The notes: generated from the letters alone by a model not told the origin. DNA of 64,000 nt from Pseudomonas asgharzadehiana (GCF_019139815.1 NZ_CP077079.1:992001-1056000); one strand, 5' to 3'; shown: positions 1 to 8,186, counted from the stretch's first letter. A program made the numbers and translations.

Positions 1-2033
1 TCTTCACCGGGTTTGAGCCAGGCACGCGGCCATACGGTGACCGCCAGGGTCTGCGAATTGCTGCATTCTTTTTCGTCGATGCGCACATTGCGTTTGAACT
101 GATTGCGCAGCACGACCACGGCTACGTTGAACTGCGGGCCGGCGTACCACTGACTGCGTTCGGTATTCATGGCCAGCAGCTCGCGAGTGCTGCACAAGGT
201 GTCCAGCCCCAGTGGCATGGGGGCCGCCTTGAATGCCTGGGGCACTTCCCCCGCAACCAGATGGGCCAGGGTGCTGGTGATGTCACTGCGTTTGATGACC
301 GGCTCGTGTTCGGCATAACGCCTGGCTAATGGCTTGAGCGCGGCCTGAAGCTCGACCTGATCGTCCTGCGGCAAGTAACGTGAAGGGTCGGCTTGATCAC
401 CGACCACGCGTGGAGTCAGGATAAACAGGCGTTCGCGACGATTGTTCTGGCGCTCGCTGGAAGAGAACAACGCCTTGCCCAGCAAGGGTATATCCCCCAG
501 AAGGGGAACCTTGTTGCGCTTGTCGACGCTTTCGGTGACATGAAACCCACCCACTACCAGTGAGCGCTTTTCCGCCATGACCGCCTGGGTGCTGACATTG
601 CCCCGGCGTACATCGGGGCCCAGGCGGTTGGGGTTGGATTCGTCGAAGTTGCCGTCTTCGATATCCACCAGCAGGTGAACCTGATGAGTGCCGCGTGTGG
701 TAATCACCCTGGGCACGACTTGCAGGCTGGTACCCACTGTAATCGGCAGCACGGTGGCGACTTCTGTACCCGCCGTGAGGTATTGGGTGCGGTTGAAGTC
801 AATCACCGACGGCTGGTTTTCCAGGGTGAGCACGGAGGGGTTGGAGACCATGGTCGCCAGTCCGCGTTGCTCCAGTGCACGTATTTTGGCAAAGAAACGG
901 TCACGGTTTTCGATCGACAGCTGCGATGAGCTACCCGGTGCCAGCCTCATGTCGCTGCTGAAATGACGGTTGCCCCAATTGATCCCGAATTCGCGCAATT
1001 GTTCGCGTTCTATGTCGAGGATGATCGCGTCGATTTCCACCATTTTGCGCGCCACGTCGAGCTGGGCAATCAGCTCGCGGTACATCGCCTGTCGCTCCGG
1101 GAGGTCATAGATCAGCACGGCGTTGTTGCGTATATCGGCCTCGACGCGGATTTTGCTTGTGGGAACCGGGGCCCTGGGGGTGAGCGTCGCTCCCGTGCCC
1201 AACTCCCCAGCGTTCGTCGTCTGGCCGAGCATTTGCCCCAGCATCGGGTTGCTCAGCCGGGGGAAGTTCGGCGTGATGGGCGAGGGCTGTGATGCGGAGG
1301 GGCGGGGGTTAAGGCTGGAGAGCGAGGACGTTGCCCGAGGCTCCAATAACCCACGCAACATGCTGGCGACGCCAGGGAGGGTTAGTTTTTCGCCGCGATA
1401 GTCTATCTGTCGGTCTCCCGCGTTGGCAAATTTCAGCGGGTAGCTGAGTACGCTCTGTTTTTCGTCGGGAGATTTACGCTGGCTGCTGAATTGCTTGATC
1501 TGCTCGATGTAACGCTTGGGGCCAGAGACCAGCACGACCCCTTCATCCGGCAATTCACCCCAGCCGAAACGGCTATCGAGCAGACCGATGTCGGTCAGCG
1601 CCCTCTTGAGGTCGGCAACGGTCTCGGCAGACACCTCCAGACGCGCGGACTCCTGCAGGTCCAGGGTGCTGATATAGAGCGTTTTGTTGTACAGGAACCA
1701 CTGGAAACGGTGCTCTACCGCCAGCCTGTCGAGCATCGACTGCGGGGTATTGGCGCGTATCTTGCCATTCACGCTCCCCTCCAGCAGGCCGTCTATTTGC
1801 ACCTGTATACCAAAGGTCTGAGCGAAGTCCTCCAGCACTTCTTGTAGGGGCTTATGCTCGGCTTCATACGCATAGGCGGTGTTTTTCCATTCGGTGGGAA
1901 TAGCGGCAAGCGCGCTGTGCAGCGGCGCCAGCAAAAAGGGCAGGGCGAGCAGGCAGCGCCAGTGAGGGCTTTTTATTGGCGCAGGGCGCGGGTTTAAACG
2001 CAGGCCGGTGGGCTTGTTGAGTTTGCTATACAT
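1..2033 (-). CDS. hrcC: Type III secretion outer-membrane secretin HrcC/SctC (RscC), 3' end beyond the window
   Basis: This secretin forms the outer-membrane ring of the type III injectisome. About 677 codons are open from the ATG at 2033 to the window edge. The start MYSKLNKPTG is followed by a hydrophobic signal segment (CLLALPFLLAPLHSALA) and mature AIPTEWKNTAYAY. N-terminal ring domains follow, and the secretin core contains GGFHVTESVDKRNKVPLLGD and LFILTPRVVGD. The last visible residues, TLAVTVWPRAWLKPGE, belong to the tail, so only a short C-terminus is missing. A Ser/Pro-rich linker lies roughly at residues 225-275. It is the last visible gene of the transcript that starts at the hrp box at 2521-2549; P. 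syringae hrpC operons have the same order hrpF-hrpG-hrcC. The family call is firm; the symbol rscC would follow P. fluorescens usage. Confidence 0.95.
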   Translation of the reverse strand, partial: MYSKLNKPTGLRLNPRPAPIKSPHWRCLLALPFLLAPLHSALAAIPTEWKNTAYAYEAEHKPLQEVLEDFAQTFGIQVQIDGLLEGSVNGKIRANTPQSMLDRLAVEHRFQWFLYNKTLYISTLDLQESARLEVSAETVADLKRALTDIGLLDSRFGWGELPDEGVVLVSGPKRYIEQIKQFSSQRKSPDEKQSVLSYPLKFANAGDRQIDYRGEKLTLPGVASMLRGLLEPRATSSLSSLNPRPSASQPSPITPNFPRLSNPMLGQMLGQTTNAGELGTGATLTPRAPVPTSKIRVEADIRNNAVLIYDLPERQAMYRELIAQLDVARKMVEIDAIILDIEREQLREFGINWGNRHFSSDMRLAPGSSSQLSIENRDRFFAKIRALEQRGLATMVSNPSVLTLENQPSVIDFNRTQYLTAGTEVATVLPITVGTSLQVVPRVITTRGTHQVHLLVDIEDGNFDESNPNRLGPDVRRGNVSTQAVMAEKRSLVVGGFHVTESVDKRNKVPLLGDIPLLGKALFSSSERQNNRRERLFILTPRVVGDQADPSRYLPQDDQVELQAALKPLARRYAEHEPVIKRSDITSTLAHLVAGEVPQAFKAAPMPLGLDTLCSTRELLAMNTERSQWYAGPQFNVAVVVLRNQFKRNVRIDEKECSNSQTLAVTVWPRAWLKPGE

Positions 2034-2258
2034 GACAGGTTCTCTGTTTCAGTGCCGTAGCTTACGAAATGAGGTGGGCGCAGATTCCCGCCCGGCCTTG
2101 TTCCGGCGCGCAGTGACGCTGCGCCAGGTATCACGGTGGTTGGAAAGTGCTTTGGCGGGGAACTCGTCAGGCTGGGCTGATCGAGGTGAGACCAGGGCCG
2201 CGGCGGAGTGTGTACTCGTGGGCCACTCCCAACGTCAGCCGGGATTGGCTGCCAGTCA
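1994..2258 (-). pseudogene. hrpG position: short, probably decayed or unrecognised reading frames
   Basis: In P. syringae a chaperone-like hrpG of about 140 codons sits between hrpF and hrcC. Here only about 225 bases separate the hrpF stop from the hrcC start, too little for a full hrpG. One open frame starts at an ATG at 2269 inside the end of hrpF and stops at 1994 inside hrcC; it gives a Pro/Ser/Thr-rich 91-residue product I do not recognise. Two other frames look more like Pseudomonas coding in third-position GC: one reads SQSRLTLGVAHEYTLRRGPG and stops near 2180, the other continues as DEFPAKALSNHRDTWRSVTA and ends near 2050. This is what a frameshifted small gene would look like, but it is only an inference. 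Confidence 0.25.
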
Positions 2259-2492
2259 CTAGACGACATTGATGGCGGATTTAAGCGTTTCGTGCTTGTA
2301 GCTGAGATAGGTCGAGTTCACCGCCAGGTTGTTCACAAGGGCGGACTTTTGCTCATTGAGCTGTTCGAAGAGCCGTGCGAATTCTTCAGTGTCTTCGCTG
2401 GTAATAACCTCGCTACCGATCTGGTCGAGGCGCTTTTCGGAACGGACTTGCTCTCTGTAGAGACTGTTGGATACGCGTGAGTCGGTATTCAT
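2259..2492 (-). CDS. hrpF: Type III secretion protein HrpF (RspF)
   Basis: Small, soluble, helix-rich protein of 77 residues, the size of P. syringae HrpF (about 74). It is encoded first in the hrpF-hrpG-hrcC transcript. The ATG at 2492 (MNTDSRVSNSLYREQV) has a GGAG Shine-Dalgarno eight bases upstream. An ATG at 2561 would give 100 residues, but that extension spans the hrp box at 2521-2549, which must be promoter, so the shorter start is preferred. No signal peptide or membrane segment is visible. The identification rests on position, size and composition; HrpF is poorly conserved, and its exact role in the apparatus is not readable from sequence. Confidence 0.75.
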   Translation of the reverse strand: MNTDSRVSNSLYREQVRSEKRLDQIGSEVITSEDTEEFARLFEQLNEQKSALVNNLAVNSTYLSYKHETLKSAINVV

Positions 2493-2520
2493 CGCTTGAG
2501 CTCCGGTGGGGGTCTGCTCC

Positions 2521-2549
2521 TGTGTGGTGCCTGAGTGATGGCCAGTTCC
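2521..2549 (-). promoter_or_regulatory. hrp box (HrpL-dependent promoter) upstream of hrpF
   Basis: Read on the minus strand the site is GGAACT, 16 bases, CCACACA. The HrpL consensus is GGAACC-N15/16-CCACNNA, so only the last base of the first half differs. It lies 28 bases upstream of the preferred hrpF start and explains independent transcription of hrpF-hrcC, as in P. syringae. Confidence 0.8.
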
Positions 2550-2599
2550 ATTGACCGACATACTTCATAAAAGAAGAAAGGCTCCAGCGATAAAAGTTG

Positions 2600-3190
2600 T
2601 TACTTGGTCTGGGCCTTGGGGGGGATTACCACCAGGTTATCGAGGGCATGGGCCCAGTTGATGTGAAACCCACCCTCTTGTGTCTCAAGCAGCAGCGACT
2701 GGGCGGCGAGTCCATCTTCCACTTGAAGTGTCCAGGGCACGTTGCAGTGCAGGTTGAGCCATAGCTCGACGTGCTCGCGGTCCAGTGGGTTGCACATCAG
2801 GTTTGCCTCGACCGCAGGCAGTTGCGCCGCCAGCAGCTTATTGAGCAATGCGCTGAGGCGTTGAGCGGGTACGGCCTCCTCCAGGAGGCTTCGAATGGCG
2901 GTATTAATGACCGAGGTCGCGGCGTGTTCCAGATGGTCGACCATCATCTGGCGCTCAGACTCCCAACGATGCAGCTGGGCATTGGCACGCTGCCAGAACT
3001 CATCGCTGGCGCGTTCGAGCATCTGCTCGCATTGGTCCTCGGCTTGGCGTATGAGCGCCTGCGCTTGGGTTTGGGCGTGATCAAGCAATTGCTGCGCCTG
3101 GGAGTGTTCGGCAAGCATTTGCCTGGGGATCAGCGCCGTTGGCAGATCGTGAGGCTGGGTCTTCAGCTCAATCTTGTGGGCGCAAAACAT
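2600..3190 (-). CDS. hrpE: Type III secretion stator protein HrpE/SctL (HrcL-like)
   Basis: SctL proteins bind the secretion ATPase HrcN and hold it to the cytoplasmic sorting platform; the family resembles FliH. The product is 196 residues from the ATG at 3190 (MFCAHKIELKTQPHDLP). Residues about 30-95 form a Gln/Ala/Glu-rich coiled coil (AEHSQAQQLLDHAQTQAQAL), followed by a conserved C-terminal domain. An open frame continues upstream to 3406, but that part is hrpD in another frame. The start overlaps the end of hrpD by 23 bases, so the two genes are translationally coupled. Confidence 0.88.
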   Translation of the reverse strand: MFCAHKIELKTQPHDLPTALIPRQMLAEHSQAQQLLDHAQTQAQALIRQAEDQCEQMLERASDEFWQRANAQLHRWESERQMMVDHLEHAATSVINTAIRSLLEEAVPAQRLSALLNKLLAAQLPAVEANLMCNPLDREHVELWLNLHCNVPWTLQVEDGLAAQSLLLETQEGGFHINWAHALDNLVVIPPKAQTK

Positions 3191-3749
3191 GCTGGGAATT
3201 CTCTTGGGAGGCACGCAGGGTGTTATCGACGGTGGGAGAGGTTGCGCGCCAGACAGTGGCTTGCCACAGGGTATCCAGCCGGCCATGGGTGTCCGCCGGT
3301 TTGGGATGTCGTTCCAGCTCGAGCACCCTTGGGCGCGCAAAGCACAAGCGCAGCCGCTGCCAGATAGCAGGGGCGACCCACGCGCGCAGATATTGCAAGG
3401 GATCATCGATGCTCGACGAGGCCGGGCCAGGCGGCAGTGCCTTGGCCAAGCGCTGGCACCAAAGCAGTTGTTCCTGATTCAAGCGCTTGTCATGGGGCGC
3501 GTTGTACACCTCATTGACGAGGATGAGCACGAGGTCCCGTTGCTGCGCGCTGCTCAGCACCAGGTGTAACAATGCCGAAGACGCGGCCGGGGGCAGCTCG
3601 GGCTCGATGCCGAACAGGCTGCTCACACGGCGGTGATGGCTGCGTGAAAGCGCTGCGGCGTCGACAAAGCCCGTTTGGGTGAGCCAATCGATGTGGGCAT
3701 GTTTCCACGGCAAGGCCCACCATGTTGCCCAACTCAGGTCTTCACTCAT
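3168..3749 (-). CDS. hrpD: Type III secretion protein HrpD (SctK-like)
   Basis: Cytoplasmic 193-residue protein between hrcJ and hrpE, the position HrpD occupies in Hrp1-type clusters. It begins MSEDLSWATWWALPWKHAHI and has no signal peptide or membrane segment. By analogy to SctK/PscK proteins it would be an accessory part of the sorting platform; this is inferred from position and size (P. syringae HrpD is slightly shorter). Its ATG overlaps the hrcJ stop by 8 bases. Confidence 0.8.
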   Translation of the reverse strand: MSEDLSWATWWALPWKHAHIDWLTQTGFVDAAALSRSHHRRVSSLFGIEPELPPAASSALLHLVLSSAQQRDLVLILVNEVYNAPHDKRLNQEQLLWCQRLAKALPPGPASSSIDDPLQYLRAWVAPAIWQRLRLCFARPRVLELERHPKPADTHGRLDTLWQATVWRATSPTVDNTLRASQENSQHVLRPQD

Positions 3750-4524
3750 GAGCCTGTGCCAATGCAGGCTCTACAGGGTTGGGCTGTTTGCCGCGGCGCC
3801 ATAACCGCCAGCCAACGCCAGCCAGGATGAGGGCGACCAGAGGTAATAAAACGCTGGCGCGCCAAAACCCCAGGTCATGCTCCGGCACCAGGAACGGGCC
3901 GAAATACACCAGCTGTTGCTCTTCTTTGTAGGCGATGGCCGGTACGAAAATCACGGTCAGTTTTACGGTGTTGTCTAGGGCCGAGGCCATCCCGGGGATG
4001 CTGCTGGCCACCATCCTGCGCACACGCGGGTTTATTTTGTCCGGGTCCAATCGCGGGTCATGCTTGATGAATACCGAGGCGGAGGCCGGCTGTACCGGCT
4101 CGCCTGGCGCGACTCGTTCAGGGAGCACCACGTGAACCCGGGCGACGATCACACCGTCTATGTTCGATAGGGTCGACTCCAGTTCCTGGGACAGCGCGTA
4201 GATGTAGCGTGCACGCTCTTCCAGAGGCGTGGAGATGACGCCTTCCTTGCGAAATACGTCCCCCAGTGTCGAACGGGCCAGCCTGGGCAGCCCCGCAGCG
4301 TCCAGGGTACGCACCGCTCGACTTATGTCACTGGCATTGACGCGAACGGCGACGCCGTCTTTGCCTGGGATTTTCTGGGCGCGGATCTGTTTATCGGCCA
4401 GTTCTGCGATGACTTCGTTAGCTTCCTGCTCAGAGATGTTGCGATGAAGCTCTACGCTTTCACCACAGCCAGTCAGCATCAGCGCCGATGACAGAAACAC
4501 GAGGGCGATCAGGCGGCGATACAT
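3742..4524 (-). CDS. hrcJ: Type III secretion inner-membrane ring lipoprotein HrcJ/SctJ
   Basis: HrcJ builds the inner-membrane ring of the injectisome base. The 260-residue product starts MYRRLIALVFLSS and has a lipobox LTGC, so Cys about 20 should be lipidated. The YscJ/FliF-type periplasmic domains follow (VELHRNISEQEANEVIAELA; ARYIYALSQELESTLSNIDG; VHVVLPERVAPGEPVQPASA). A C-terminal membrane segment (LLPLVALILAGVGWRLW) and a short basic tail end the protein. A start at 4575 is possible but would overlap hrpB and precede the signal peptide with 17 extra residues, so 4524 is chosen. Confidence 0.95.
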   Translation of the reverse strand: MYRRLIALVFLSSALMLTGCGESVELHRNISEQEANEVIAELADKQIRAQKIPGKDGVAVRVNASDISRAVRTLDAAGLPRLARSTLGDVFRKEGVISTPLEERARYIYALSQELESTLSNIDGVIVARVHVVLPERVAPGEPVQPASASVFIKHDPRLDPDKINPRVRRMVASSIPGMASALDNTVKLTVIFVPAIAYKEEQQLVYFGPFLVPEHDLGFWRASVLLPLVALILAGVGWRLWRRGKQPNPVEPALAQAHE

Positions 4525-4528
4525 GCAT

Positions 4529-4894
4529 CTACCCCAGGTTTGAAATTTTATCGACGCCTTTTGCGATTGCGCCAATGACCTTGACGCGTGACATCACGTC
4601 TATATGCGCCTCGGCGAGCGATTGGGGAAACTCGTTCGCATCTTTGGTCTTCTTGTTCTGGCTTGCATCCCGAAACCCTTTGGATACGCGTCTGGACAGT
4701 GTTTGCGACTCAGTGGAGTCCCAGGGCGATGCGGCAGAGGCCAGGGCGGGCGCAATGCCGTTACCGGACTGTTCGGTGGTGTTGAGTTGGGCGTTGAAAA
4801 AATTAATGTCAGAAACCGCGCTGTTCGCGTCTGGCGTGTCGACCTGGGCAGCGATGGTCGCGTTTTTTCGAAACCCGGCATGGGTAATATCCAT
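4529..4894 (-). CDS. hrpB: Type III secretion inner rod protein HrpB/SctI
   Basis: The inner-rod subunit joins needle or pilus to the base. The product is 121 residues from MDITHAGFRKNATIAAQVDT and ends with the helical tail VIGAIAKGVDKISNLG, typical of HrpB/SctI. P. syringae HrpB has nearly the same length. A longer frame to 4954 runs into the hairpin region behind the pilin gene, so the internal ATG is preferred. The gap to hrcJ is 4 bases. Unlike P. syringae, no hrpZ harpin gene lies between the pilin gene and hrpB. Confidence 0.85.
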   Translation of the reverse strand: MDITHAGFRKNATIAAQVDTPDANSAVSDINFFNAQLNTTEQSGNGIAPALASAASPWDSTESQTLSRRVSKGFRDASQNKKTKDANEFPQSLAEAHIDVMSRVKVIGAIAKGVDKISNLG

Positions 4895-4940
4895 GTGAAC
4901 CTCTATCGAACGAATCAGGTGCTGTGCCTGCAGTGAGCGT

Positions 4941-4971
4941 AAAAACCTCCTCAACCTGCGGGTTGAGGAGG
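4941..4971 (-). terminator. Terminator/attenuator hairpin between pilin gene and hrpB
   Basis: A perfect 11-bp stem (CCTCCTCAACC with GGTTGAGGAGG) closes a four-base loop. On the minus strand it is followed directly by TTTTT. It lies 10 bases after the stop of the 52-codon gene and about 50 bases before hrpB. It would end most transcripts after the pilin gene and let some read through into hrpB-hrpE. Confidence 0.8.
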
Positions 4972-4981
4972 CTCGTCTTAC

Positions 4982-5140
4982 TTAGGCGAATCGCAGGGAT
5001 TTAATGCGGCCCGCTTTAGCTGTGGTCAGTTCTTGCTCAGCGGTTTTTTTTGCTTCTTCAACCACTTTTCGTTCTTTGTCTGCGTTGATTGCGTCCAATT
5101 GTGCTTGGTTGCCAGCGCTACCACCAATGCCAGAGATCAT
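4982..5140 (-). CDS. Small Hrp pilin-like protein (HrpA position), 52 residues
   Basis: A 52-codon gene with a good ribosome site (AAAGGTG, 6 bases from ATG). The product begins MISGIGGSAGNQAQLDAINA, continues as a charged helix (DKERKVVEEAKKTAEQELTT) and ends AKAGRIKSLRFA. It is hydrophilic, has no cysteine and no signal peptide, and is the first gene behind the hrp box, where P. syringae has the extracellular Hrp pilin hrpA. P. syringae HrpA is about twice as long; enterobacterial HrpA pilins are shorter and similar in style. Pilin function is inferred from position, composition and the downstream hairpin that would favour its overproduction. Confidence 0.7.
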   Translation of the reverse strand: MISGIGGSAGNQAQLDAINADKERKVVEEAKKTAEQELTTAKAGRIKSLRFA

Positions 5141-5227
5141 AGATCACCTTTCAAGTTTTAAATAAAGAGTGATAGCAAGTAACCTGCTATCTGTGCATGT
5201 TGAGCGACGTTGAAGTTGCTCAGGCTT

Positions 5228-5256
5228 TGGGTGGTTGGTTACAAATGAAACGTTCC
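5228..5256 (-). promoter_or_regulatory. hrp box (HrpL-dependent promoter) upstream of the pilin-like gene
   Basis: Read on the minus strand the site is GGAACG, 16 bases, CCACCCA, against the HrpL consensus GGAACC-N15/16-CCACNNA. It lies 88 bases upstream of the pilin-like ATG and behind the activator gene, so HrpL (not in this window) should drive the pilin-hrpB-hrcJ-hrpD-hrpE transcript. Confidence 0.85.
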
Positions 5257-5307
5257 ATTTTATTGCGCGTGAAATATTTAAATTCATTTCGGTTGGTGCG
5301 GTAGTGT

Positions 5308-6222
5308 TTATATTTCGAGTTGTTTCATCCGGTAATAGAGTGTGCGCTTTACCACCCCCAACTCAGTCGCCACGCTATCGACACAGTGGTCGTTGCGCTG
5401 CAGTGACTCTTCAATCAGCGCTTTTTCGATTTGTTGCAGGCGGGTCTTGAGGCCTATTTCGTTACCTTGTGGGTTGCTCATCGGGGTTGCGAGCGGTGCC
5501 AGGCCCAATACGAAGCGTTTGGCGGCCGAACGTAGCTCACGAATGTTTCCCAGCCAGGAATGGCAGAGTATTTGTTGCAACAACTGGGCGGGCGGGGTTG
5601 GCGCAGGACATTGGAACTGTTCGGCCTCCTGCCGGACCATGTTGAGAAACAACGGGATGATCCGTTCTCGTTGGTCGCGCAGGGCGGGAAGCTGGAGGCT
5701 GACAATGTTCAATCGAAAGTACAGGTCACGTCTGAAAGTGCCTGATTCGACCATCTGGTGCAGCGACTGCTGGGCTGAGGCAATGACGCGCATATCCACC
5801 GGGATGAAACGGGTTGAGCCTAGGCGCTCCACGCCGCGAGACTCCAGTACCCGCAGCAGTTTGGCTTGCAGGTTCAACGGCATGCTGTCGATCTCGTCGA
5901 GGTAAAGCGTGCCCAGATGAGCGGCTTCCACAACGCCTGCCCGCGACTGCACCGCCCCCGTAAAGGCGCCGCTGTTGACCCCAAACAACTGGCTTTCCGC
6001 AAGGCTTTCGGGGATGGCCGCACAGTTCACGGCAACGAAGTTACCGCGCCGTCCCGATAAACGATGAACCCGTTGGGCCAGCGTGTCCTTGCCGGTGCCG
6101 GTTTCTCCCAGCAATAAAATATCGATGTTGAGTTTCGCGGTGCTGTGAAGCGTACTTTCAATGTCTGGGTCTTCCAGGAACGACATGTCCGTTTCAACTT
6201 CCCCATGACAGGAATTCAACAT
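5308..6222 (-). CDS. rspR: Sigma-54 enhancer-binding activator, HrpR/HrpS family (RspR)
   Basis: HrpR/HrpS proteins activate the sigma-54 promoter of hrpL, the sigma factor that reads hrp boxes. The 304-residue product has the AAA+ domain from about residue 25: Walker A GETGTGKD, the sigma-54 contact loop GAFTGA, Walker B LYLDEID, arginine-finger region FRRDLYFRLN. It ends with a Fis-type helix-turn-helix (VDSVATELGVVKRTLYYRMK). There is no receiver or sensor domain, as in HrpR and HrpS. Only one such gene is present, whereas P. syringae has the hrpR-hrpS pair. ATG 6222 has a GGAG ten bases upstream; an internal ATG at 6186 (MSFLEDPD) resembles the HrpS N-terminus and is a real alternative. 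Confidence 0.9.
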   Translation of the reverse strand: MLNSCHGEVETDMSFLEDPDIESTLHSTAKLNIDILLLGETGTGKDTLAQRVHRLSGRRGNFVAVNCAAIPESLAESQLFGVNSGAFTGAVQSRAGVVEAAHLGTLYLDEIDSMPLNLQAKLLRVLESRGVERLGSTRFIPVDMRVIASAQQSLHQMVESGTFRRDLYFRLNIVSLQLPALRDQRERIIPLFLNMVRQEAEQFQCPAPTPPAQLLQQILCHSWLGNIRELRSAAKRFVLGLAPLATPMSNPQGNEIGLKTRLQQIEKALIEESLQRNDHCVDSVATELGVVKRTLYYRMKQLEI

Positions 6223-6422
6223 CGAAGGGGTGCTCCATTATGTTTCGCGATTGAGAAGGCCGTGATCAGCCACGCCTTCACTGGCGCGAAAAATTATAGG
6301 TTTCTCACACGGAGCTTGAAGTAGGAAGTTACGTGAATGCTGTAGGAAAAGTTAGATAGGTTTATGTTTTGTTGTGGCTAATTACGAACGCGTCAAAGTT
6401 CGGGTGTTAAATAATGGCCCAC

Positions 6423-6452
6423 AAAAAAGCCGATGCAATGCATCGGCTTTTT
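6423..6452 (-). terminator. Rho-independent terminator downstream of ychF
   Basis: Stem GCCGATGC / GCATCGGC with a 3-base loop, flanked by A6 and T5, so it can act on both strands. It lies about 30 bases after the ychF stop and separates the housekeeping operon from the type III cluster. Confidence 0.85.
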
Positions 6453-6479
6453 AAGTGCGGGGTAAGCCGCGAATACTAC

Positions 6480-7580
6480 TTACACGTTGAAACGGAAATG
6501 CATCACGTCGCCATCCTTGACGATGTATTCCTTGCCTTCCAGGCGCCATTTACCGGCTTCCTTGGCACCGGCTTCACCCTTGAACTGAATAAAGTCGTTG
6601 TAGGCGATCACTTCGGCGCGGATAAAGCCTTTTTCGAAGTCGGTGTGGATCACGCCGGCAGCCTGTGGCGCGGTGGCGCCGACTTTGACGGTCCAGGCGC
6701 GGACTTCTTCGACGCCGGCGGTGAAGTAGGTCTGCAAGTTGAGCATTTCGTAGCCGGCACGGATCACGCGATTCAGACCAGGCTCTTCCAGGCCCAGGGC
6801 CTCAAGGAACATATCTTTTTCTTCGCCGTCGTCGAGTTCGGCGATTTCCGCTTCGATCTTGTTGCACACCGGAACAACTATGGCGCCTTCTTCGTCGGCA
6901 ATGGCCTTGACCACATCCAGCAGCGGGTTGTTCTCAAAACCGTCTTCAGCCACGTTGGCGATGTACATTACCGGTTTGGTGGTCAGCAGGTGGAAGCCCT
7001 TGATCACGGCCTTCTCATCAACGCCCATGTTCTTCATCAGGCTGCGCGCAGGCTTGCCTTCGGTGAAGTGAGCGATCAACTGCTCCAGCAGGCCTTTCTG
7101 GACCACTGCGTCCTTGTCACCGCCCTTGGCGTTACGCGCAACTTTCTGCAATTGCTTTTCGCAGCTGTCGAGGTCGGCGAAGATCAGTTCCAGGTCAATG
7201 ATCTCGATGTCGCGTTTCGGGTCGACACTGTTGGAGACGTGAATCACGTTCTCGTCTTCGAAGCAGCGGACCACGTGGGCGATGGCATCGGTTTCGCGGA
7301 TGTTGGCCAGGAACTTGTTGCCCAGGCCCTCACCTTTCGATGCGCCAGCCACCAGGCCGGCGATGTCGACGAATTCCATGGTGGTTGGCAGGATGCGCTT
7401 GGGGTTGACGATGGCTGCCAGCGCGTCAAGACGCGGGTCCGGCATCGGCACGATACCGCTGTTGGGTTCGATGGTGCAGAAGGGGAAGTTCTCCGCCGCA
7501 ATACCGGACTTGGTCAAAGCGTTGAACAAGGTGGATTTGCCGACGTTGGGCAGGCCGACGATGCCGCAATTGAATCCCAT
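6480..7580 (-). CDS. ychF: Redox-regulated ATPase/GTPase YchF (EngD)
   Basis: Obg-family P-loop NTPase associated with ribosomes and stress responses. The 366-residue product starts [20 protein letters not shown], with the G1 loop GLPNVGKST near residue 8, a G3-like DIAGLVAGA, and the C-terminal TGS-like domain ([20 protein letters not shown]). Length equals the family norm (363-366). It is cotranscribed with pth, whose stop is 21 bases upstream. Confidence 0.98.
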   Translation of the reverse strand: MGFNCGIVGLPNVGKSTLFNALTKSGIAAENFPFCTIEPNSGIVPMPDPRLDALAAIVNPKRILPTTMEFVDIAGLVAGASKGEGLGNKFLANIRETDAIAHVVRCFEDENVIHVSNSVDPKRDIEIIDLELIFADLDSCEKQLQKVARNAKGGDKDAVVQKGLLEQLIAHFTEGKPARSLMKNMGVDEKAVIKGFHLLTTKPVMYIANVAEDGFENNPLLDVVKAIADEEGAIVVPVCNKIEAEIAELDDGEEKDMFLEALGLEEPGLNRVIRAGYEMLNLQTYFTAGVEEVRAWTVKVGATAPQAAGVIHTDFEKGFIRAEVIAYNDFIQFKGEAGAKEAGKWRLEGKEYIVKDGDVMHFRFNV

Positions 7581-7601
7581 GGTGTTTCCCCTCGGTAAGA
7601 G

Positions 7602-8186
7602 TCAGGCCTTCTGGCTGTGCAGGTTTTTCATCGCACGGTTCCATTCCCCGGCGAAGATATCCGGCAGCACGCCGAGGGCAAAGTCGATGCTGGCATCGAG
7701 TTTTTCCTGTTCGGCGCGTGGCGCACGACCCAGGACGAAATTTGAAACCATACTGGCAACGCCTGGGTGGCCAATGCCGAGCCGCAGGCGGTAGAAATTA
7801 TTCTGATTACCCAACTGCGCGATGATGTCGCGCAGGCCGTTGTGCCCACCGTGCCCGCCGCCCAGCTTGAGCTTGGCAACGCCGGGTGGCAGGTCCAGTT
7901 CGTCATGGGCCACCAGGATTTCTTCGGGTTTGATCCGGAAGAAGCCCGCAAGCGCCGCGACAGACTGGCCGCTGCGGTTCATGTAGGTGGTGGGAATCAG
8001 CAGACGAACATCCTGACCCTGGTGCGAGAAGCGCCCGGTCAGGCCAAAATACTTGCGATCGGCCGCCAGGTTTACACCCTGGGCATGGGCGATACGCTCA
8101 ACAAAAAGGGCCCCCGCGTTATGCCGGGTCTGTTCGTATTCGGCGCCTGGATTTCCCAGGCCAACGATCAGTTTAATGGCAGTCAC
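7602..8186 (-). CDS. pth: Peptidyl-tRNA hydrolase
   Basis: Releases peptides from stalled peptidyl-tRNA. The 194-residue product begins [20 protein letters not shown] and contains the conserved catalytic-site segments TRHNAG (His about 22), TYMNRSG, and HDELDLPPG with the [13 protein letters not shown] block. It lies between rplY and ychF in the standard order; its stop is 21 bases from the ychF start. Confidence 0.98.
   Translation of the reverse strand: MTAIKLIVGLGNPGAEYEQTRHNAGALFVERIAHAQGVNLAADRKYFGLTGRFSHQGQDVRLLIPTTYMNRSGQSVAALAGFFRIKPEEILVAHDELDLPPGVAKLKLGGGHGGHNGLRDIIAQLGNQNNFYRLRLGIGHPGVASMVSNFVLGRAPRAEQEKLDASIDFALGVLPDIFAGEWNRAMKNLHSQKA

Noticed and set aside
6223..6422. Sigma-54 promoter or hrp box upstream of the HrpS-like activator gene
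   Set aside because: I found neither GG-N10-GC with the proper flanks nor a GGAACC/CCAC pair that I could defend.
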